Shown here piece by piece: positions 25,849 to 35,295 of a stretch of 64,000 nt of DNA. The first letter of the stretch is position 1, and each line of letters starts with the position of its first letter. Both the position numbers and the translations under genes were made by a program. This stretch comes from Bacillus mycoides (GTDB taxonomy: Bacteria > Bacillota > Bacilli > Bacillales > Bacillaceae_G). The notes beneath the pieces were generated by a model that was not told the origin of the DNA, ran no database searches, and saw only the letters and a program-made list of their open reading frames with translations. The stretch lies in contig NZ_CP036132.1 of NCBI RefSeq assembly GCF_018742245.1, forward strand, positions 4,645,001-4,709,000, in the 5' to 3' direction.

Positions 25849-26751
25849 ATGGAGAAATTTAAGTATTCATTACTAGTTTTATTCGGCGCTTGTAGCTACG
25901 GCGTACTTTCAACTATTTTTAAACTCGGATTCATCGAAGGATTTTCATCACCCCAACTACTAGGAGGGCAATATGTCTTCGGATGGATTGGACTCCTTTT
26001 ACTCGTTCTGTTCTTTTCACGTCATAAAGTATCAAAAAAACAATTCTTTTCGTTACTAACAGTCGGCACAACAATGAGTATGACAGGTATTTTCTATGCT
26101 ATTTCCGTAGAAGAATTGCCAGCCTCTATCGCTGTCGTTTTACTCTTTCAGTTCACTTGGATTGGTGTAGTCATCGAAGCGCTTGCGAACCGGACATTCC
26201 CAAGCCGTGAGAAAGTTATATCTATTATTATTTTATTTACTGGTACATTGTTTGCTGGTGGAGTATTTGAAGGTCTTGGACAAAACTTTTCTACGAAAGG
26301 TATTATTTTCGGACTATTAGCTGCCGTCTCTTTCTCATTCTATGTATTTGTAAGCGGGCGCGTTGCTACAGATGTTCCGCCTTATACGAAAAGCTTTCTT
26401 ATGACGACGAGTGCTACTCTTATTGTATGCTTATTTTTCCCGCCTACCTTTTTAACAGATGGTACCTTACAAGCAGGCCTATGGAAATATGCTTTCTTCC
26501 TTGGACTGTTCGGGGTTATTATACCTGTCATTTGTTTTTCAATTGGGGTACCAAAAGTAGGAACAGGACTTGGTACAATATTAGGTGCAGCTGAATTACC
26601 AACAGCCATTATCGCTTCTATTACACTTGTTCATGAAGTTGTATCGCCAATGCAGTGGATTGGGATTGTGGTTATATTACTCGGTATTTTCACACCACAA
26701 CTACTTACTGCTAGGAAAGAAAAAAAACATAATCGTGTGCATAGTGCGTGA
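25849..26751 (+). CDS. EamA/DMT family transporter
   Basis: 300 residues with ten predicted helices in two EamA repeats (first: SLLVLFGACSYGVLSTIFKL; second: IIFGLLAAVSFSFYVFVSG). Family members export metabolites or amino acids; substrate unknown. ATG follows ATAAGGAGG at 8 nt; part of that site derives from the bcr1 border, so the insertion changed the gene's immediate upstream region. Confidence 0.88.
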   Translation: MEKFKYSLLVLFGACSYGVLSTIFKLGFIEGFSSPQLLGGQYVFGWIGLLLLVLFFSRHKVSKKQFFSLLTVGTTMSMTGIFYAISVEELPASIAVVLLFQFTWIGVVIEALANRTFPSREKVISIIILFTGTLFAGGVFEGLGQNFSTKGIIFGLLAAVSFSFYVFVSGRVATDVPPYTKSFLMTTSATLIVCLFFPPTFLTDGTLQAGLWKYAFFLGLFGVIIPVICFSIGVPKVGTGLGTILGAAELPTAIIASITLVHEVVSPMQWIGIVVILLGIFTPQLLTARKEKKHNRVHSA

Positions 26752-26790
26752 AAACATCAACTTGTATATAAATGTGAATAAAGTTACGAT

Positions 26791-26904
26791 ATGTTAAACT
26801 TTATTTCTACCTTCAAAATAACATATGATATTGCGGCTATTATTCTCGTAATCCTTGCTGTGCTTTTCTTTTTAAAAGATAAGAAAGAGGGTTATACAGC
26901 ATAA
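26791..26904 (+). CDS. Possible 37-residue membrane peptide
   Basis: ORF MLNFISTFKITYDIAAIILV, one membrane helix and a charged KDKKEGYTA end. No good ribosome site precedes the ATG, so it may be a chance ORF. It is followed by bcr1. Confidence 0.4.
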   Translation: MLNFISTFKITYDIAAIILVILAVLFFLKDKKEGYTA

Positions 26905-26918
26905 CAAAAGACCTTTCA

Positions 26919-27075
26919 TTTATCCCGCATTAACGGGCATTAAGACCCCCACCTCAAAATTCAGAGAAAGCAAAGAATTTAGGTGGGGGATCAACTGCCC
27001 GTAAAAGCCCGATTGGTTCAACTAATAATCAGTGGGGGATGAACAAAACCCCCACTGATTAAAGTTTCACTTTAT
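26919..27075 (-). mobile_element. Full-length bcr1 element
   Basis: 157 bp with TTTAT at both borders. Contains all blocks: TTTATCCCGCATTAACGGGC, CCCCACCTCAAAATTC with AGGTGGGG, CCCGATTGG, CAGTGGGGG/CCCCCACTG, and AAAGTTTCAC-TTTAT. Lies between the small ORF and the metS2 3' end. Confidence 0.9.
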
Positions 27076-27098
27076 TTGAAAGGTCTTTTCCTTATATT

Positions 27099-28733
27099 TC
27101 ACTTTATCGCTCCATATAACTTCTCTACCTCATGTTCAATTTGTTTTACATCGATTCGCTCAAATAATGGCTGCACATTATCAATTCGGTTTGGCAACGT
27201 ATTTTGAGGTTCCCAATTTACTTTAACACTCGATAATGTATTTCTAACTCTTTCACTTGAAAACGGTAAAAATGGTTCAAGCAGTTGTGCAAAGTTTGCT
27301 ATCAGGTAAACACAATTATAAATTGTTTCCTCACATGGAACTGGGTCCTCTTCTCTTTGTTTCCAAGGCTGCTTTTCATCAAAGTATTTATTTGCAAAGC
27401 GTACTGCATCAAATATTGTTTCTAGTGCCACCTTAAATTTAGTTTGTTCAATCGCCTCTCCTACACTTTTATATAGTCCTTCTACCTTATCTCTCAGCTC
27501 TATATTAATATTTGCTTTTGGCACAATGCCATCATAATACTTTTCAATGAACTTCAACGTCCGGTTCACAAAGTTCCCGTATGCGCCTAATAGTTCACTA
27601 TTATGACTGTAAATGAATTCACGCCATGAAAAATCAGTATCACGATTTTCTGGTGCATTTACTGTTAAAAAGTAACGAATAGAATCTGGATTATAGCGTT
27701 CCAATATATCAGGTACCCATACTGCCCAGTTTTTACTTGTCGATAACTTTCTTTTTTCTACTGTTAGATACTCATTCGAAACGATATGACGCGGGATCGC
27801 TTCTTCTCCTATTCCAAGTAATACCGCTGGCCAAATGATTGAATGAAACGGAATATTATCCTTACCATGTACATAATATGTTTTCGCATCTCTATCCCAA
27901 AACTCTTGATCAGCTTTCTCTGTTTCTTCAGCCCAGTGTTTACTCGCTGAATAATATCCTGTCACCGCTTCAATCCATACGTAAATTTTCTTATCTTCAT
28001 ATCCTTTCACCGGAATTGGTACCCCAATTGGTAAATCACGTGATACTGCCCTATCTTGTAATCCTTCCTTTAAATATCTCTCTGTTAATTGAATTGCATT
28101 GTCGCGCCATGTTCCTTTCTGCTTTGCAATTTCTACAGCCTCTTTAATTTGTTGTTGAAATTTATGCAATGCAAAATAGAAATGCTCTGTTTCCTGTACT
28201 GATGGCGTACTACCACATAACTTACATTTCTTTTCTAACAAATCGAGTGGATCTAAAATAGCGGAACAGGCATCGCATTGATCGCCCCTTGCTGCTTCAT
28301 GGCAATGCGGACAAATACCTTCTACATATCGATCCGGTAAAAATTGCGTACACGCTTCGCAATAAGCTTGCTCAACTACTTTTTTATAAATATAACCTTC
28401 TTCTAATAGACGTAAAAAGACTTTTTGAACAGTTTCATGATGATGCTCACTATCTGTACGTGTATAGTAATCATACGTAAAACCAAGATTATGAAAACAT
28501 CGCTCGAATTCTTCATGATATTGATCAGCTATTTTCTTTACTGTAACCCCTTCTTGTTTCGCTCTAATTGCAATCGGTGTTCCATTACAATCACTTCCTG
28601 AAACATACAAAACATTCTCACCTTTAGCCCGGTAATAGCGCGCTAAAATATCTCCTGGTAATAAACTAGCGATATGCCCAAGATGCAACGAACCATTTGC
28701 ATACGGCCAAGCGCCTCCAATAAAAATACTCAT
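27099..28733 (-). CDS. metS2: Methionyl-tRNA synthetase (second-type)
   Basis: 544-residue class I synthetase. Start is [20 protein letters not shown] with the HLGH form of HIGH; the CP domain has two zinc knuckles (CEAC..CPHC and CDAC..CKLC), and the KMSKS loop reads KLSTSK. The C-terminal dimer/tRNA-binding extension of B. subtilis MetS is absent. The KLSTSK loop and four-knuckle insertion fit the second-type MetRS that exists alongside the housekeeping enzyme in B. anthracis relatives and resists MetRS inhibitors; that role is recalled and inferred. Controlled by a Met T-box. The last codons and stop (ATA AAG TGA) match the end of bcr1. Confidence 0.92.
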   Translation of the reverse strand: MSIFIGGAWPYANGSLHLGHIASLLPGDILARYYRAKGENVLYVSGSDCNGTPIAIRAKQEGVTVKKIADQYHEEFERCFHNLGFTYDYYTRTDSEHHHETVQKVFLRLLEEGYIYKKVVEQAYCEACTQFLPDRYVEGICPHCHEAARGDQCDACSAILDPLDLLEKKCKLCGSTPSVQETEHFYFALHKFQQQIKEAVEIAKQKGTWRDNAIQLTERYLKEGLQDRAVSRDLPIGVPIPVKGYEDKKIYVWIEAVTGYYSASKHWAEETEKADQEFWDRDAKTYYVHGKDNIPFHSIIWPAVLLGIGEEAIPRHIVSNEYLTVEKRKLSTSKNWAVWVPDILERYNPDSIRYFLTVNAPENRDTDFSWREFIYSHNSELLGAYGNFVNRTLKFIEKYYDGIVPKANINIELRDKVEGLYKSVGEAIEQTKFKVALETIFDAVRFANKYFDEKQPWKQREEDPVPCEETIYNCVYLIANFAQLLEPFLPFSSERVRNTLSSVKVNWEPQNTLPNRIDNVQPLFERIDVKQIEHEVEKLYGAIK

Positions 28734-28756
28734 CTTATATTCCTCCTTTAAAATAT

Positions 28757-29040
28757 AAAAAGCCCCACCCCTATCTTAAAAAAGATAAGGGCGGGGCTGG
28801 ATAAACAGTCGCGATACCACCTTATTTCGTCAGTTATTCACATAACTAACCTTAACAAGTACGGAGCTATATGCTCTTATACTGTGGTTTTGATAACGAG
28901 TACCAACTCTCGTCGCCGCCTACTATTATCACTTGATAAGTTCAGGACGAAGCTCAAAGGCCATTGTTCAAATGAATATTCTTGCTTCTTCTCAGCTACC
29001 GAAGCTCTCTGGAAAGAATGGTTTCATTCTACTTTTCCTT
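28757..29040 (-). promoter_or_regulatory. Methionine T-box riboswitch of metS2
   Basis: Minus-strand leader with T-box core AAGGTGGTATCGCG (28810-28823), preceded by Stem I elements and a specifier region TTTGAACAATGGCC at about 28962-28975 reading ATG (Met). A terminator with arms AGCCCCGCCCTTATCTT and AAGATAGGGGTGGGGCT lies at 28759-28799. Confidence 0.92.
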
Positions 29041-29168
29041 TTCAATGCTTTTATGTATAACACGTATTTTACGACTTAATAACAGAAAAATCAAACTTTA
29101 ATTCAAAAAGAACAGGAAATCTCATTCTCCCGCCGAATAAATATACGTTCACAAAAGGAGTGATAACA

Positions 29169-29987
29169 TTGAATCAAAAGCAACTAAGCACGATAAATGA
29201 AAGAAGCTGGAATACAGCTGCTTATGAAGCTTGGACAAATCGCCACGGGGCGCCAGAGGATTATGCGAAAAAGCTCATGGAAGATCCCGTGCGCGAGGTA
29301 GATCATTATTTACCCTACATACAATCTCCAAAAGGAAAGCGTATTATTAATTTACTCGGATCAAAAGGAAACAAGGCGGTTGCTCTTGCTCTTTTAGGAG
29401 CCGATGTAACAGTTGTAGACATTTCAGCAAGTAATGCTAAATATGCAACCGAACTAGCCGAAGCTGCTGACGTCTCTATTCAATATATCGTTTCCGATGT
29501 ACTAGATTTAAATCTATCCCAATCATTTGATATCGTATTACTGGAACTTGGCGTGCTCCATTACTTTTTAGACTTAAAGCCACTCTTTCATATAATCTCT
29601 CACTTACTAAAACAAGATGGGACATTTATACTGCGTGACTATCATCCCGTTTATACAAAATTATTAGGAGTAGATCATCCATCATTTCGAGCAAATGGAA
29701 ATTATTTTGATGAGGAACTTATTGAAGATGACGTAGCTTACAGTACTCTCCTTACGGAATCACAGAAATACGCTTTACCGAGAACAAAAATTAGGCGCTG
29801 GACACTAGGAGAAGTTATTACAGCAATGGCAGAAACAAATTTCAAGGTTGAAAAATTGATTGAAGAACACGGATCTCATCAAAGGTGGGTCTTCCCTTCT
29901 ACTTCACCCGAAGGAATTGAAGAACGCATACCCGGTCTATATACATTAATTGCGACAACATGCAAAAAAGGATCCCTTCACGGATAG
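29169..29987 (+). CDS. SAM-dependent methyltransferase
   Basis: 272 residues with a Rossmann-type methyltransferase domain: motif I region RIINLLGSKGNKAVALALLG, the acidic end of strand 2 in VTVVDISASN, and motif IV FDIVLLELGVLHYF. Substrate unknown; close relatives act on small molecules. Start taken as TTG at 29169, eight bases after AAGGAG; a GTG at 29160 overlaps that site. Alone between T-box region and a terminator. Confidence 0.87.
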   Translation: MNQKQLSTINERSWNTAAYEAWTNRHGAPEDYAKKLMEDPVREVDHYLPYIQSPKGKRIINLLGSKGNKAVALALLGADVTVVDISASNAKYATELAEAADVSIQYIVSDVLDLNLSQSFDIVLLELGVLHYFLDLKPLFHIISHLLKQDGTFILRDYHPVYTKLLGVDHPSFRANGNYFDEELIEDDVAYSTLLTESQKYALPRTKIRRWTLGEVITAMAETNFKVEKLIEEHGSHQRWVFPSTSPEGIEERIPGLYTLIATTCKKGSLHG

Positions 29988-29998
29988 GATCCTTTTTG
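29963..29998 (+). terminator. Terminator of the methyltransferase gene
   Basis: AAAAAGGATCC/GGATCCTTTTT hairpin that includes the stop codon in its loop. Confidence 0.85.
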
Positions 29999-30134
29999 TT
30001 GCATGCTTACGCATATAAGTTGAGGTTGGAGATTACCATAATTCTGTAGAATAGGACACAAGATATTTCAACATTCGTCTCTGACTTACGTCGTCAAAAA
30101 GGGGTATGACCAACATAACGAAGAGTAATGTTCA

Positions 30135-30159
30135 GTTGATAGTGATAATCGTTATCAAC
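30135..30159. promoter_or_regulatory. Fur box without an adjacent iron gene
   Basis: GATAGTGATAATCGTTATC (30138-30156) matches the 19-bp Fur consensus GATAATGATAATCATTATC at 17 positions, with the palindrome extending to GTTGAT/ATCAAC. The next gene on the plus strand is the chemoreceptor 355 bp away. The rest of 29999-30398 is A+T-rich with no ORF of note. Confidence 0.75.
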
Positions 30160-30398
30160 TAATTAGAAGTATACAGGATGTTATTTCGAATTACAATAGT
30201 ATTTCTTATTTTTATTTAAGAATTTTTGATATATAAATATATCCATTTTAATAATATTCACTTCTACTCATCTACCTATTTCCATTATCTTCTATAATTT
30301 TTATTGACCAGATTAATACCTTCATAATAAAGAGGGATTACTTTTCAGCCCGCTTTTTTCACGTTAAAATATATCTTTCTCTCTCTTCCTCTGTCTGC

Positions 30399-30452
30399 TA
30401 TAATGCCTAAAGGAAAGAAGAAAGCTTTGTTCCTTTAGGAGTAAGGCTTTCT
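30399..30452 (+). promoter_or_regulatory. Promoter and 5' hairpin of the chemoreceptor gene
   Basis: TATAAT at 30399-30404 is followed at once by a perfect 10-bp hairpin CCTAAAGGAA/TTCCTTTAGG (30406-30439). Its loop holds AGAAAGC, complementary to GCTTTCT at 30446-30452, so a pseudoknot is possible. The RNA would begin close to this hairpin. Confidence 0.5.
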
Positions 30453-30514
30453 TTTAATTCGTTATATGAATTAATCCTAATACTAAGATTTGAAAAAGGA
30501 GGCTTTTTTATCAT

Positions 30515-32206
30515 ATGAATTTTATTAGCATTCGAAAAAAATTAATGTTCATGATGGGAACGATTTGCGCTTTATTTGGCATCGCATTAGCTTTTATTTT
30601 ATTCTTTGCTGTTGACCAATCTCATAAAGCTGAAGCACTACAAAAAGATATTTCCCCTCTTGCAACAGAATTAAAAGAACGTGGAGACGCGTATCAAGTA
30701 CAACTTTCAGCTTTAAGAGGTTATTTACTGCAACACGATCAAGTCGAATTAGACAAGTTTCATGAAATGAGTAAGCTTCTTGAAGATAATAAAGCACAAC
30801 TTCTTTCTAACCCTAATGTATCCCAATCTGTAAAAGATACTATGGAACTAGGTTCTACTTGGAGAAAATTTGTTGAAGAAAAAGTTTTCTCTCTTGCAAA
30901 AGAACAAAAATGGGAAGAAGCATTACAACTTGCTTCTTCAGAAAATGGTACTGTTTATAAAGTTATTGGTGACTTCACAAACTATAGCAACGAACAAGCT
31001 AAGTTACGTGAACAATCCATTGAAAAAATTGATCAATCTTCACTGCTAATTGAATATATTGTTTTCTTATCACTTGTTATATGTATTATTGTTGCACTCA
31101 TTCTTGCATGGTGGTTCTCTGGCAAGCTTGTTAAACCAATTGAACAAATTGATACGAAATTAAAAGAATTAGCTTCTCAAGAAGGTGATTTAACAGCACG
31201 TCTACAAGTAAATAGCAATGATGAAATCGGTGCAATTGCCACATCATTTAATAACATGTTAGAAAACTTGCAGCATATCATTAATCGTGTTCAAAAAACT
31301 TCTGTGGAAGTACAAAATGCTTCCGAAAACATGCTAGAAAAGACCAATACATCGCGTGATGCAACAATAAAAGTTCAAAGCTCGATGTCCAATTTAAATG
31401 CCAGCATCCAATCACAAACTTCTAGTATGGAAGAAAGCTCGACTGCAATGGATGATATGGCAATGAGTGTTCAGCGCATTGCAGAATCTGCTTCTTCTGT
31501 AGCCGAACTAGCTGTAGCCACGTCAGAACACGCTAACGACGGAAGTACTGTTATTCAAAAATCTATTTCGCAAATGACGACGATTCATGAAGCAGTAAAT
31601 GCTACATCAGAAGTGGTCGAACGTCTAATCACTCATACGAAATATATTGATGCAGCTGTACAATCTATTTCCAATATCGCTGAACAAACAAATCTACTTG
31701 CTTTAAATGCTTCTATTGAAGCGGCTCGTGCCGGTGAACAAGGAAAAGGATTTGCTGTCGTAGCTGATGAAGTTCGTAAACTTGCTGAACAATCAAAAAC
31801 AGCGGCAACAGATATTAACCAGTTGCTACATCAAATTCAAAATGATACAAAAACTGCTAGCTCTATGATGTCTCAAGGTCGCTCTGAAGCATTTGAAGGT
31901 ATTAACGTCATTCGTGAGGCAGGCTCTTCTTTCTCAACAATCGTCGGTCAAGTGAATACAGTGTCTACTCAAATCCAAGACATATCAGCAACTGCTGAAG
32001 AAATGGCCGCAAGTGCTGAAGAAATGAATGCTTCACTTAATAACATCGCTTCAATTTCTAATGAAGTTTCAAGTGAGACTGTCGCAACAGCACAATTCGC
32101 TGCACAGAAAGTCGTTGTTATGAATGAAATGACCCTAACTGCAAAACAAATGAAACAAACAGTTGAAGAATTAGATCAGCTTGTATCTCATTTTAAAACT
32201 GAATAG
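30515..32206 (+). CDS. Methyl-accepting chemotaxis protein
   Basis: 563 residues. First membrane helix at about 10-32, a helical extracellular sensor of four-helix-bundle type (33-190, with [17 protein letters not shown] helices), second helix near 185-208, HAMP domain ([20 protein letters not shown]), then the signalling domain with tip [20 protein letters not shown] and glutamate-rich methylation helices. Ligand unknown. RBS AAAAAGGAGGC. Not linked to the other chemoreceptor at 7.6-9.6 kb. Confidence 0.94.
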   Translation: MNFISIRKKLMFMMGTICALFGIALAFILFFAVDQSHKAEALQKDISPLATELKERGDAYQVQLSALRGYLLQHDQVELDKFHEMSKLLEDNKAQLLSNPNVSQSVKDTMELGSTWRKFVEEKVFSLAKEQKWEEALQLASSENGTVYKVIGDFTNYSNEQAKLREQSIEKIDQSSLLIEYIVFLSLVICIIVALILAWWFSGKLVKPIEQIDTKLKELASQEGDLTARLQVNSNDEIGAIATSFNNMLENLQHIINRVQKTSVEVQNASENMLEKTNTSRDATIKVQSSMSNLNASIQSQTSSMEESSTAMDDMAMSVQRIAESASSVAELAVATSEHANDGSTVIQKSISQMTTIHEAVNATSEVVERLITHTKYIDAAVQSISNIAEQTNLLALNASIEAARAGEQGKGFAVVADEVRKLAEQSKTAATDINQLLHQIQNDTKTASSMMSQGRSEAFEGINVIREAGSSFSTIVGQVNTVSTQIQDISATAEEMAASAEEMNASLNNIASISNEVSSETVATAQFAAQKVVVMNEMTLTAKQMKQTVEELDQLVSHFKTE

Positions 32207-32212
32207 CTTTCC

Positions 32213-32251
32213 AAAAAAATATTCCTCCTTTCAAGGGAGGAATATTTTTTT
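32213..32251 (+). terminator. Terminator of the chemoreceptor gene
   Basis: AAATATTCCTCC/GGAGGAATATTT arms and a seven-T tail. Confidence 0.9.
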
Positions 32252-32290
32252 GAGCTCATTTCCTGTACTTTATACGCATATCCATTATAA

Positions 32291-32305
32291 TGAGAATCGA
32301 TATCA
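32291..32305. promoter_or_regulatory. Fur-like box overlapping the promoter of the MIP18-family gene
   Basis: TGAGAATCGATATCA agrees with the 7-1-7 form TGATAATNATTATCA at 11 of 14 positions and directly follows TATAAT (32286-32291), so a bound Fur would block transcription. Confidence 0.55.
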
Positions 32306-32328
32306 TTAATATTTAGGGGGTGCTACAC

Positions 32329-32646
32329 ATGTCACAACAAGCATTTGAAGAAAAGTTATATGCGAACTTAGAAGCTGTTATTGACCCTGAATTAGGTGTT
32401 GATATTATCAATCTCGGATTAGTTTATGACGTTACAGCAGATGAAAATAATAATGCTGTCATTACAATGACAATGACTTCTATCGGTTGTCCAATGGCTG
32501 GCCAAATCGTATCAGACGTTAAAAAAATATTATCAACGAACGTACCCGAAGTAAATGAAATAGAAGTAAAAGTTGTATGGAATCCGCCATGGACAAAAGA
32601 ACGTATGTCACGTATGGCGAAAATCGCATTAGGTATTCGTGACTAA
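32329..32646 (+). CDS. MIP18/DUF59 family Fe-S cluster assembly protein
   Basis: 105 residues. Typical family features are the N-terminal VIDPELGVDIINLGLVYDV and the TMTSIGCPMAGQIVSDVKKI loop with the conserved cysteine, ending VVWNPPWTKERMS. Related to SufT and PaaD, which help mature Fe-S proteins. Start 32329 has AGGGGGTG seven bases upstream. A Fur-like box in the promoter fits an iron-linked role. Confidence 0.92.
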   Translation: MSQQAFEEKLYANLEAVIDPELGVDIINLGLVYDVTADENNNAVITMTMTSIGCPMAGQIVSDVKKILSTNVPEVNEIEVKVVWNPPWTKERMSRMAKIALGIRD

Positions 32647-32652
32647 ATAAGG

Positions 32653-32683
32653 AAAAGACCTGACAATCCAGTCAGGTCTTTTT
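32653..32683. terminator. Bidirectional terminator
   Basis: AAAAGACCTGAC/GTCAGGTCTTTT arms with T runs on both strands, between convergent genes. Confidence 0.88.
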
Positions 32684-32689
32684 CTCTTA

Positions 32690-34339
32690 TTATTTTACTC
32701 CTACAGCATCATAAGCTTTCGTTACAGCTTGTACAGCTTTAGAGTTTTTACCGTATAGATCCTCTGCTGATTGAAGTGCAGCTTGACGCATCATTTTGAA
32801 ATCAGAGTTTGCAGTTAAATATTTTGTAAGAGCACGATAGTAAATTTTTTCTGTTGCTTCACGGCCCACTCCAGTTACTTTCACATTGTAATGTGTGCCG
32901 CCCTCAGACACTAAATACGCCGCCTTATTGTTAATACTACTGTTAATATGAACGCCGCCATTATCAGCTGTTCCAGTATAACGTTTATTGTAATGATCTG
33001 GGTAACCTTCACCAGGTTTTAATGGGTTTGGAATAGATGCTGGATCCTTTAGAGAACGAAGTGCATCTCCAGGTTTACCAGGTGTATAAATATCAGCACC
33101 TAAATCCCAGCTCTTCTTCTCAACCATGACACCCATGATATCAGATAACGATTCATTTAACGCTCCTGATTCATTTTTATATACAAGGTTTGCTGTATGT
33201 TCAGTTACAGCATGCGTTAATTCGTGGCCAATAACATCTAGCCCTGCTGATAATGGAATAAATGTCTTACCATCTCCATCACCATACATCATTTGCACAC
33301 CGTTCCACGCTGCGTTATTCCAAGATTCACCTACGTGAACAGTAGAAATAAGTCTCGCACCTTTATCATCGAAAGAGTTACGGTTAAATGTCTTTTTATA
33401 GTAATCATATACTTTTCCTGCATTCACATGCGCATCAACTGCCGCTTTATCTTCGAAGAACTTAGATTTACTTACAACTTCTTCTCCTGTATATCCAAGA
33501 ATTTGTGAGAAGAAATTAAACCAGTTTTCATCCATATTCTCTGCATCAAATGTATGGACACCTTGACCTCGTGTACCATCAAATAAGTTGAACGCTCCTG
33601 TTTTCGTATCTTGAGCAATTTCAAATGATTGTCTAGCCCCTAATACTCCGTAACCAAATCCAGTAACGTGATCTACAGCATTATATTTCTCAATAACATT
33701 TCCATTTGTTGCATCAACAAAATAATGCCAATATCCTGGAGCTGGTTTCGAAACCGACGCTTTTACAAGATATGCAAGATAGTATTGACCATCTTTTTCA
33801 TACACATATAAATCTTTTTTCACACCATCATAATTCTTTACTTTACCAATTTCTTTCTCAATATTAGCTTTTGCAATCGTTTCTGCTTGTTCCGCACTAA
33901 TACTTGCAGATGCAGGAATATTTTTATTATCTAAATTTGGAATAACTTGTCCGAAAAATGCTTTTACATTATTCTCTTTATCAAGCGTAACCGTTTGATC
34001 TGAACCATACACAGGAATGTTATTATGCTTCTCAACTAACTTCACATGTGTTGTACCAGACTCAGCATCTTTTTCTTCACCAACGATATTGAAATGCTTA
34101 TCAATATTTCCTGCTAGTTTAAACATATCCTTCTTGCTCTCTAAATATTGAAATACTGTCTCTTTTTTATCTAGACCTTCTGGCGCTTTCCATTCTTCAC
34201 CTATGTAAGCTGGTGTTTTGAACTCTTGGTGATACTGGATTTTTTGCTCTTCTGCTTTCGTCGTAGTTGCTCCAAATGCCCCAAACCCACTTGCGATAAC
34301 AGTTAACGCTAATGCTGATGAAATTACTTGCTTTTTCAA
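32690..34339 (-). CDS. Neutral metalloprotease, thermolysin family (bacillolysin-like)
   Basis: 549-residue preproenzyme. Signal peptide (LKKQVISSALALTVIASGFG), FTP and PepSY propeptide domains to about residue 230, then the M4 catalytic domain: zinc motif HELTH at 372-376 in DVIGHELTHAVTEH, third ligand in NESLSDIMG, and catalytic histidine in DNGGVHINSSINNKA. Secreted and self-cleaved. Start taken as TTG at 34339 with GGGGAG seven bases upstream; the ATG at 34375 lacks a ribosome site. Single gene between terminators. Confidence 0.95.
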   Translation of the reverse strand: MKKQVISSALALTVIASGFGAFGATTTKAEEQKIQYHQEFKTPAYIGEEWKAPEGLDKKETVFQYLESKKDMFKLAGNIDKHFNIVGEEKDAESGTTHVKLVEKHNNIPVYGSDQTVTLDKENNVKAFFGQVIPNLDNKNIPASASISAEQAETIAKANIEKEIGKVKNYDGVKKDLYVYEKDGQYYLAYLVKASVSKPAPGYWHYFVDATNGNVIEKYNAVDHVTGFGYGVLGARQSFEIAQDTKTGAFNLFDGTRGQGVHTFDAENMDENWFNFFSQILGYTGEEVVSKSKFFEDKAAVDAHVNAGKVYDYYKKTFNRNSFDDKGARLISTVHVGESWNNAAWNGVQMMYGDGDGKTFIPLSAGLDVIGHELTHAVTEHTANLVYKNESGALNESLSDIMGVMVEKKSWDLGADIYTPGKPGDALRSLKDPASIPNPLKPGEGYPDHYNKRYTGTADNGGVHINSSINNKAAYLVSEGGTHYNVKVTGVGREATEKIYYRALTKYLTANSDFKMMRQAALQSAEDLYGKNSKAVQAVTKAYDAVGVK

Positions 34340-34452
34340 TCTAACACTCCCCATTCCCCTAAGAATTTTTGACACACTTATTACAATTCTAAATACTTAT
34401 TCGTATACCTGTTTTTAAACATTGAGAAAGTTTTTTCTGATAATTCAACTCA

Positions 34453-34488
34453 CCAAAAAGAGGACATCGTTTTTCGATGTCCTCTTTC
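34453..34488. terminator. Hairpin upstream of the protease gene
   Basis: AAAGAGGACATCG/CGATGTCCTCTTT with a 5-nt loop. It follows the minus-strand pirin gene and fits as its terminator. Confidence 0.75.
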
Positions 34489-34501
34489 CTATAACTTTTC
34501 A

Positions 34502-34551
34502 TTCCGCTATTTATATACTGAACAACCCACTGATTAAAACTTCACTTTATT
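34502..34551 (-). mobile_element. bcr1 remnant at the pirin stop codon
   Basis: Contains CCACTGATTAAAACTTCAC-TTTAT, the right end of bcr1, and a worn left end; the middle is deleted. The pirin stop codon (34547-34549) lies in the TTTAT. Confidence 0.65.
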
Positions 34552-35245
34552 GCATTTTCATTTCAATTGCTAAATAGTGAGATTTTTCTTTCGCTTGAAT
34601 GCGAATATCTGCTTCTACAGCCTCCGCTGCATCACGCATTACGAGTGTTTCACCGTTTACAACGCTACTACCTTCAATTTGTACAAGGTATAATTGGCGT
34701 CCTTCTTGAACAGGGAAATGAATCTCTTTACCAGCCTCTAATGATAAAGAATATAAATTTGCATCTTGGTGAATATGAATTGGTGCATCTCCATCAGAAG
34801 GAGATACCATATGGAACCACTCATTTTCACGTTTGCTCCAATCAAATTTAAACTCACCATAGTTCGGTTTATGACCATCGCGGTCTGGTAAAATCCAAAT
34901 TTGCAATAAACGTAATGTTTCACTTCCTAAGTTATGCTCACTGTGAAATACACCAGTACCTGCACTCATATATTGAACATGCCCACGCTCAATTGTCCCG
35001 CGGTTCCCCATACTATCTTCATGTGTTAATTCACCATCTATAACGTAAGAGATAATCTCCATATCACGATGCGGATGCATATCAAAACCTGTTTGTGCCG
35101 CTATTAAATCATCATTCATAACACGTACTGCTCCAAAATTCATGTTGTTTGGATTATAATAATTTGCAAAAGAAAAATGAAAATGTGTATTTAACCAACC
35201 GTGATTTGCTCTTCCCATATTTTTATGATCAACTTTTCTAAACAT
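34547..35245 (-). CDS. Pirin family protein
   Basis: 232-residue bicupin. The N-terminal cupin has the metal motif region FDMHPHRDMEIISYVIDGEL with the histidines and glutamate, followed by HEDSMGNRG and FHSEHNLG. Some pirins act as quercetin dioxygenases. Start 35245 has GAGG eight bases upstream; the GTG at 35254 overlaps it. It lies behind a MarR-family gene on the same strand with an MhqR-type operator between them, which suggests a response to quinone-like electrophiles. Confidence 0.92.
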   Translation of the reverse strand: MFRKVDHKNMGRANHGWLNTHFHFSFANYYNPNNMNFGAVRVMNDDLIAAQTGFDMHPHRDMEIISYVIDGELTHEDSMGNRGTIERGHVQYMSAGTGVFHSEHNLGSETLRLLQIWILPDRDGHKPNYGEFKFDWSKRENEWFHMVSPSDGDAPIHIHQDANLYSLSLEAGKEIHFPVQEGRQLYLVQIEGSSVVNGETLVMRDAAEAVEADIRIQAKEKSHYLAIEMKMQ

Positions 35246-35261
35246 ACCCTTCACCTCATAT

Positions 35262-35279
35262 TATCTCGAAATCGAGATA
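35262..35279. promoter_or_regulatory. MhqR-type operator before the pirin gene
   Basis: TATCTCGAAATCGAGATA, a perfect 8-2-8 palindrome, matches the inverted repeat I recall for B. subtilis MhqR (YkvE), tATCTcgaAtTCgAGATa. It is 17 bp upstream of the pirin start. Confidence 0.75.
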
Positions 35280-35295
35280 TTTATTTTTAATTTTA

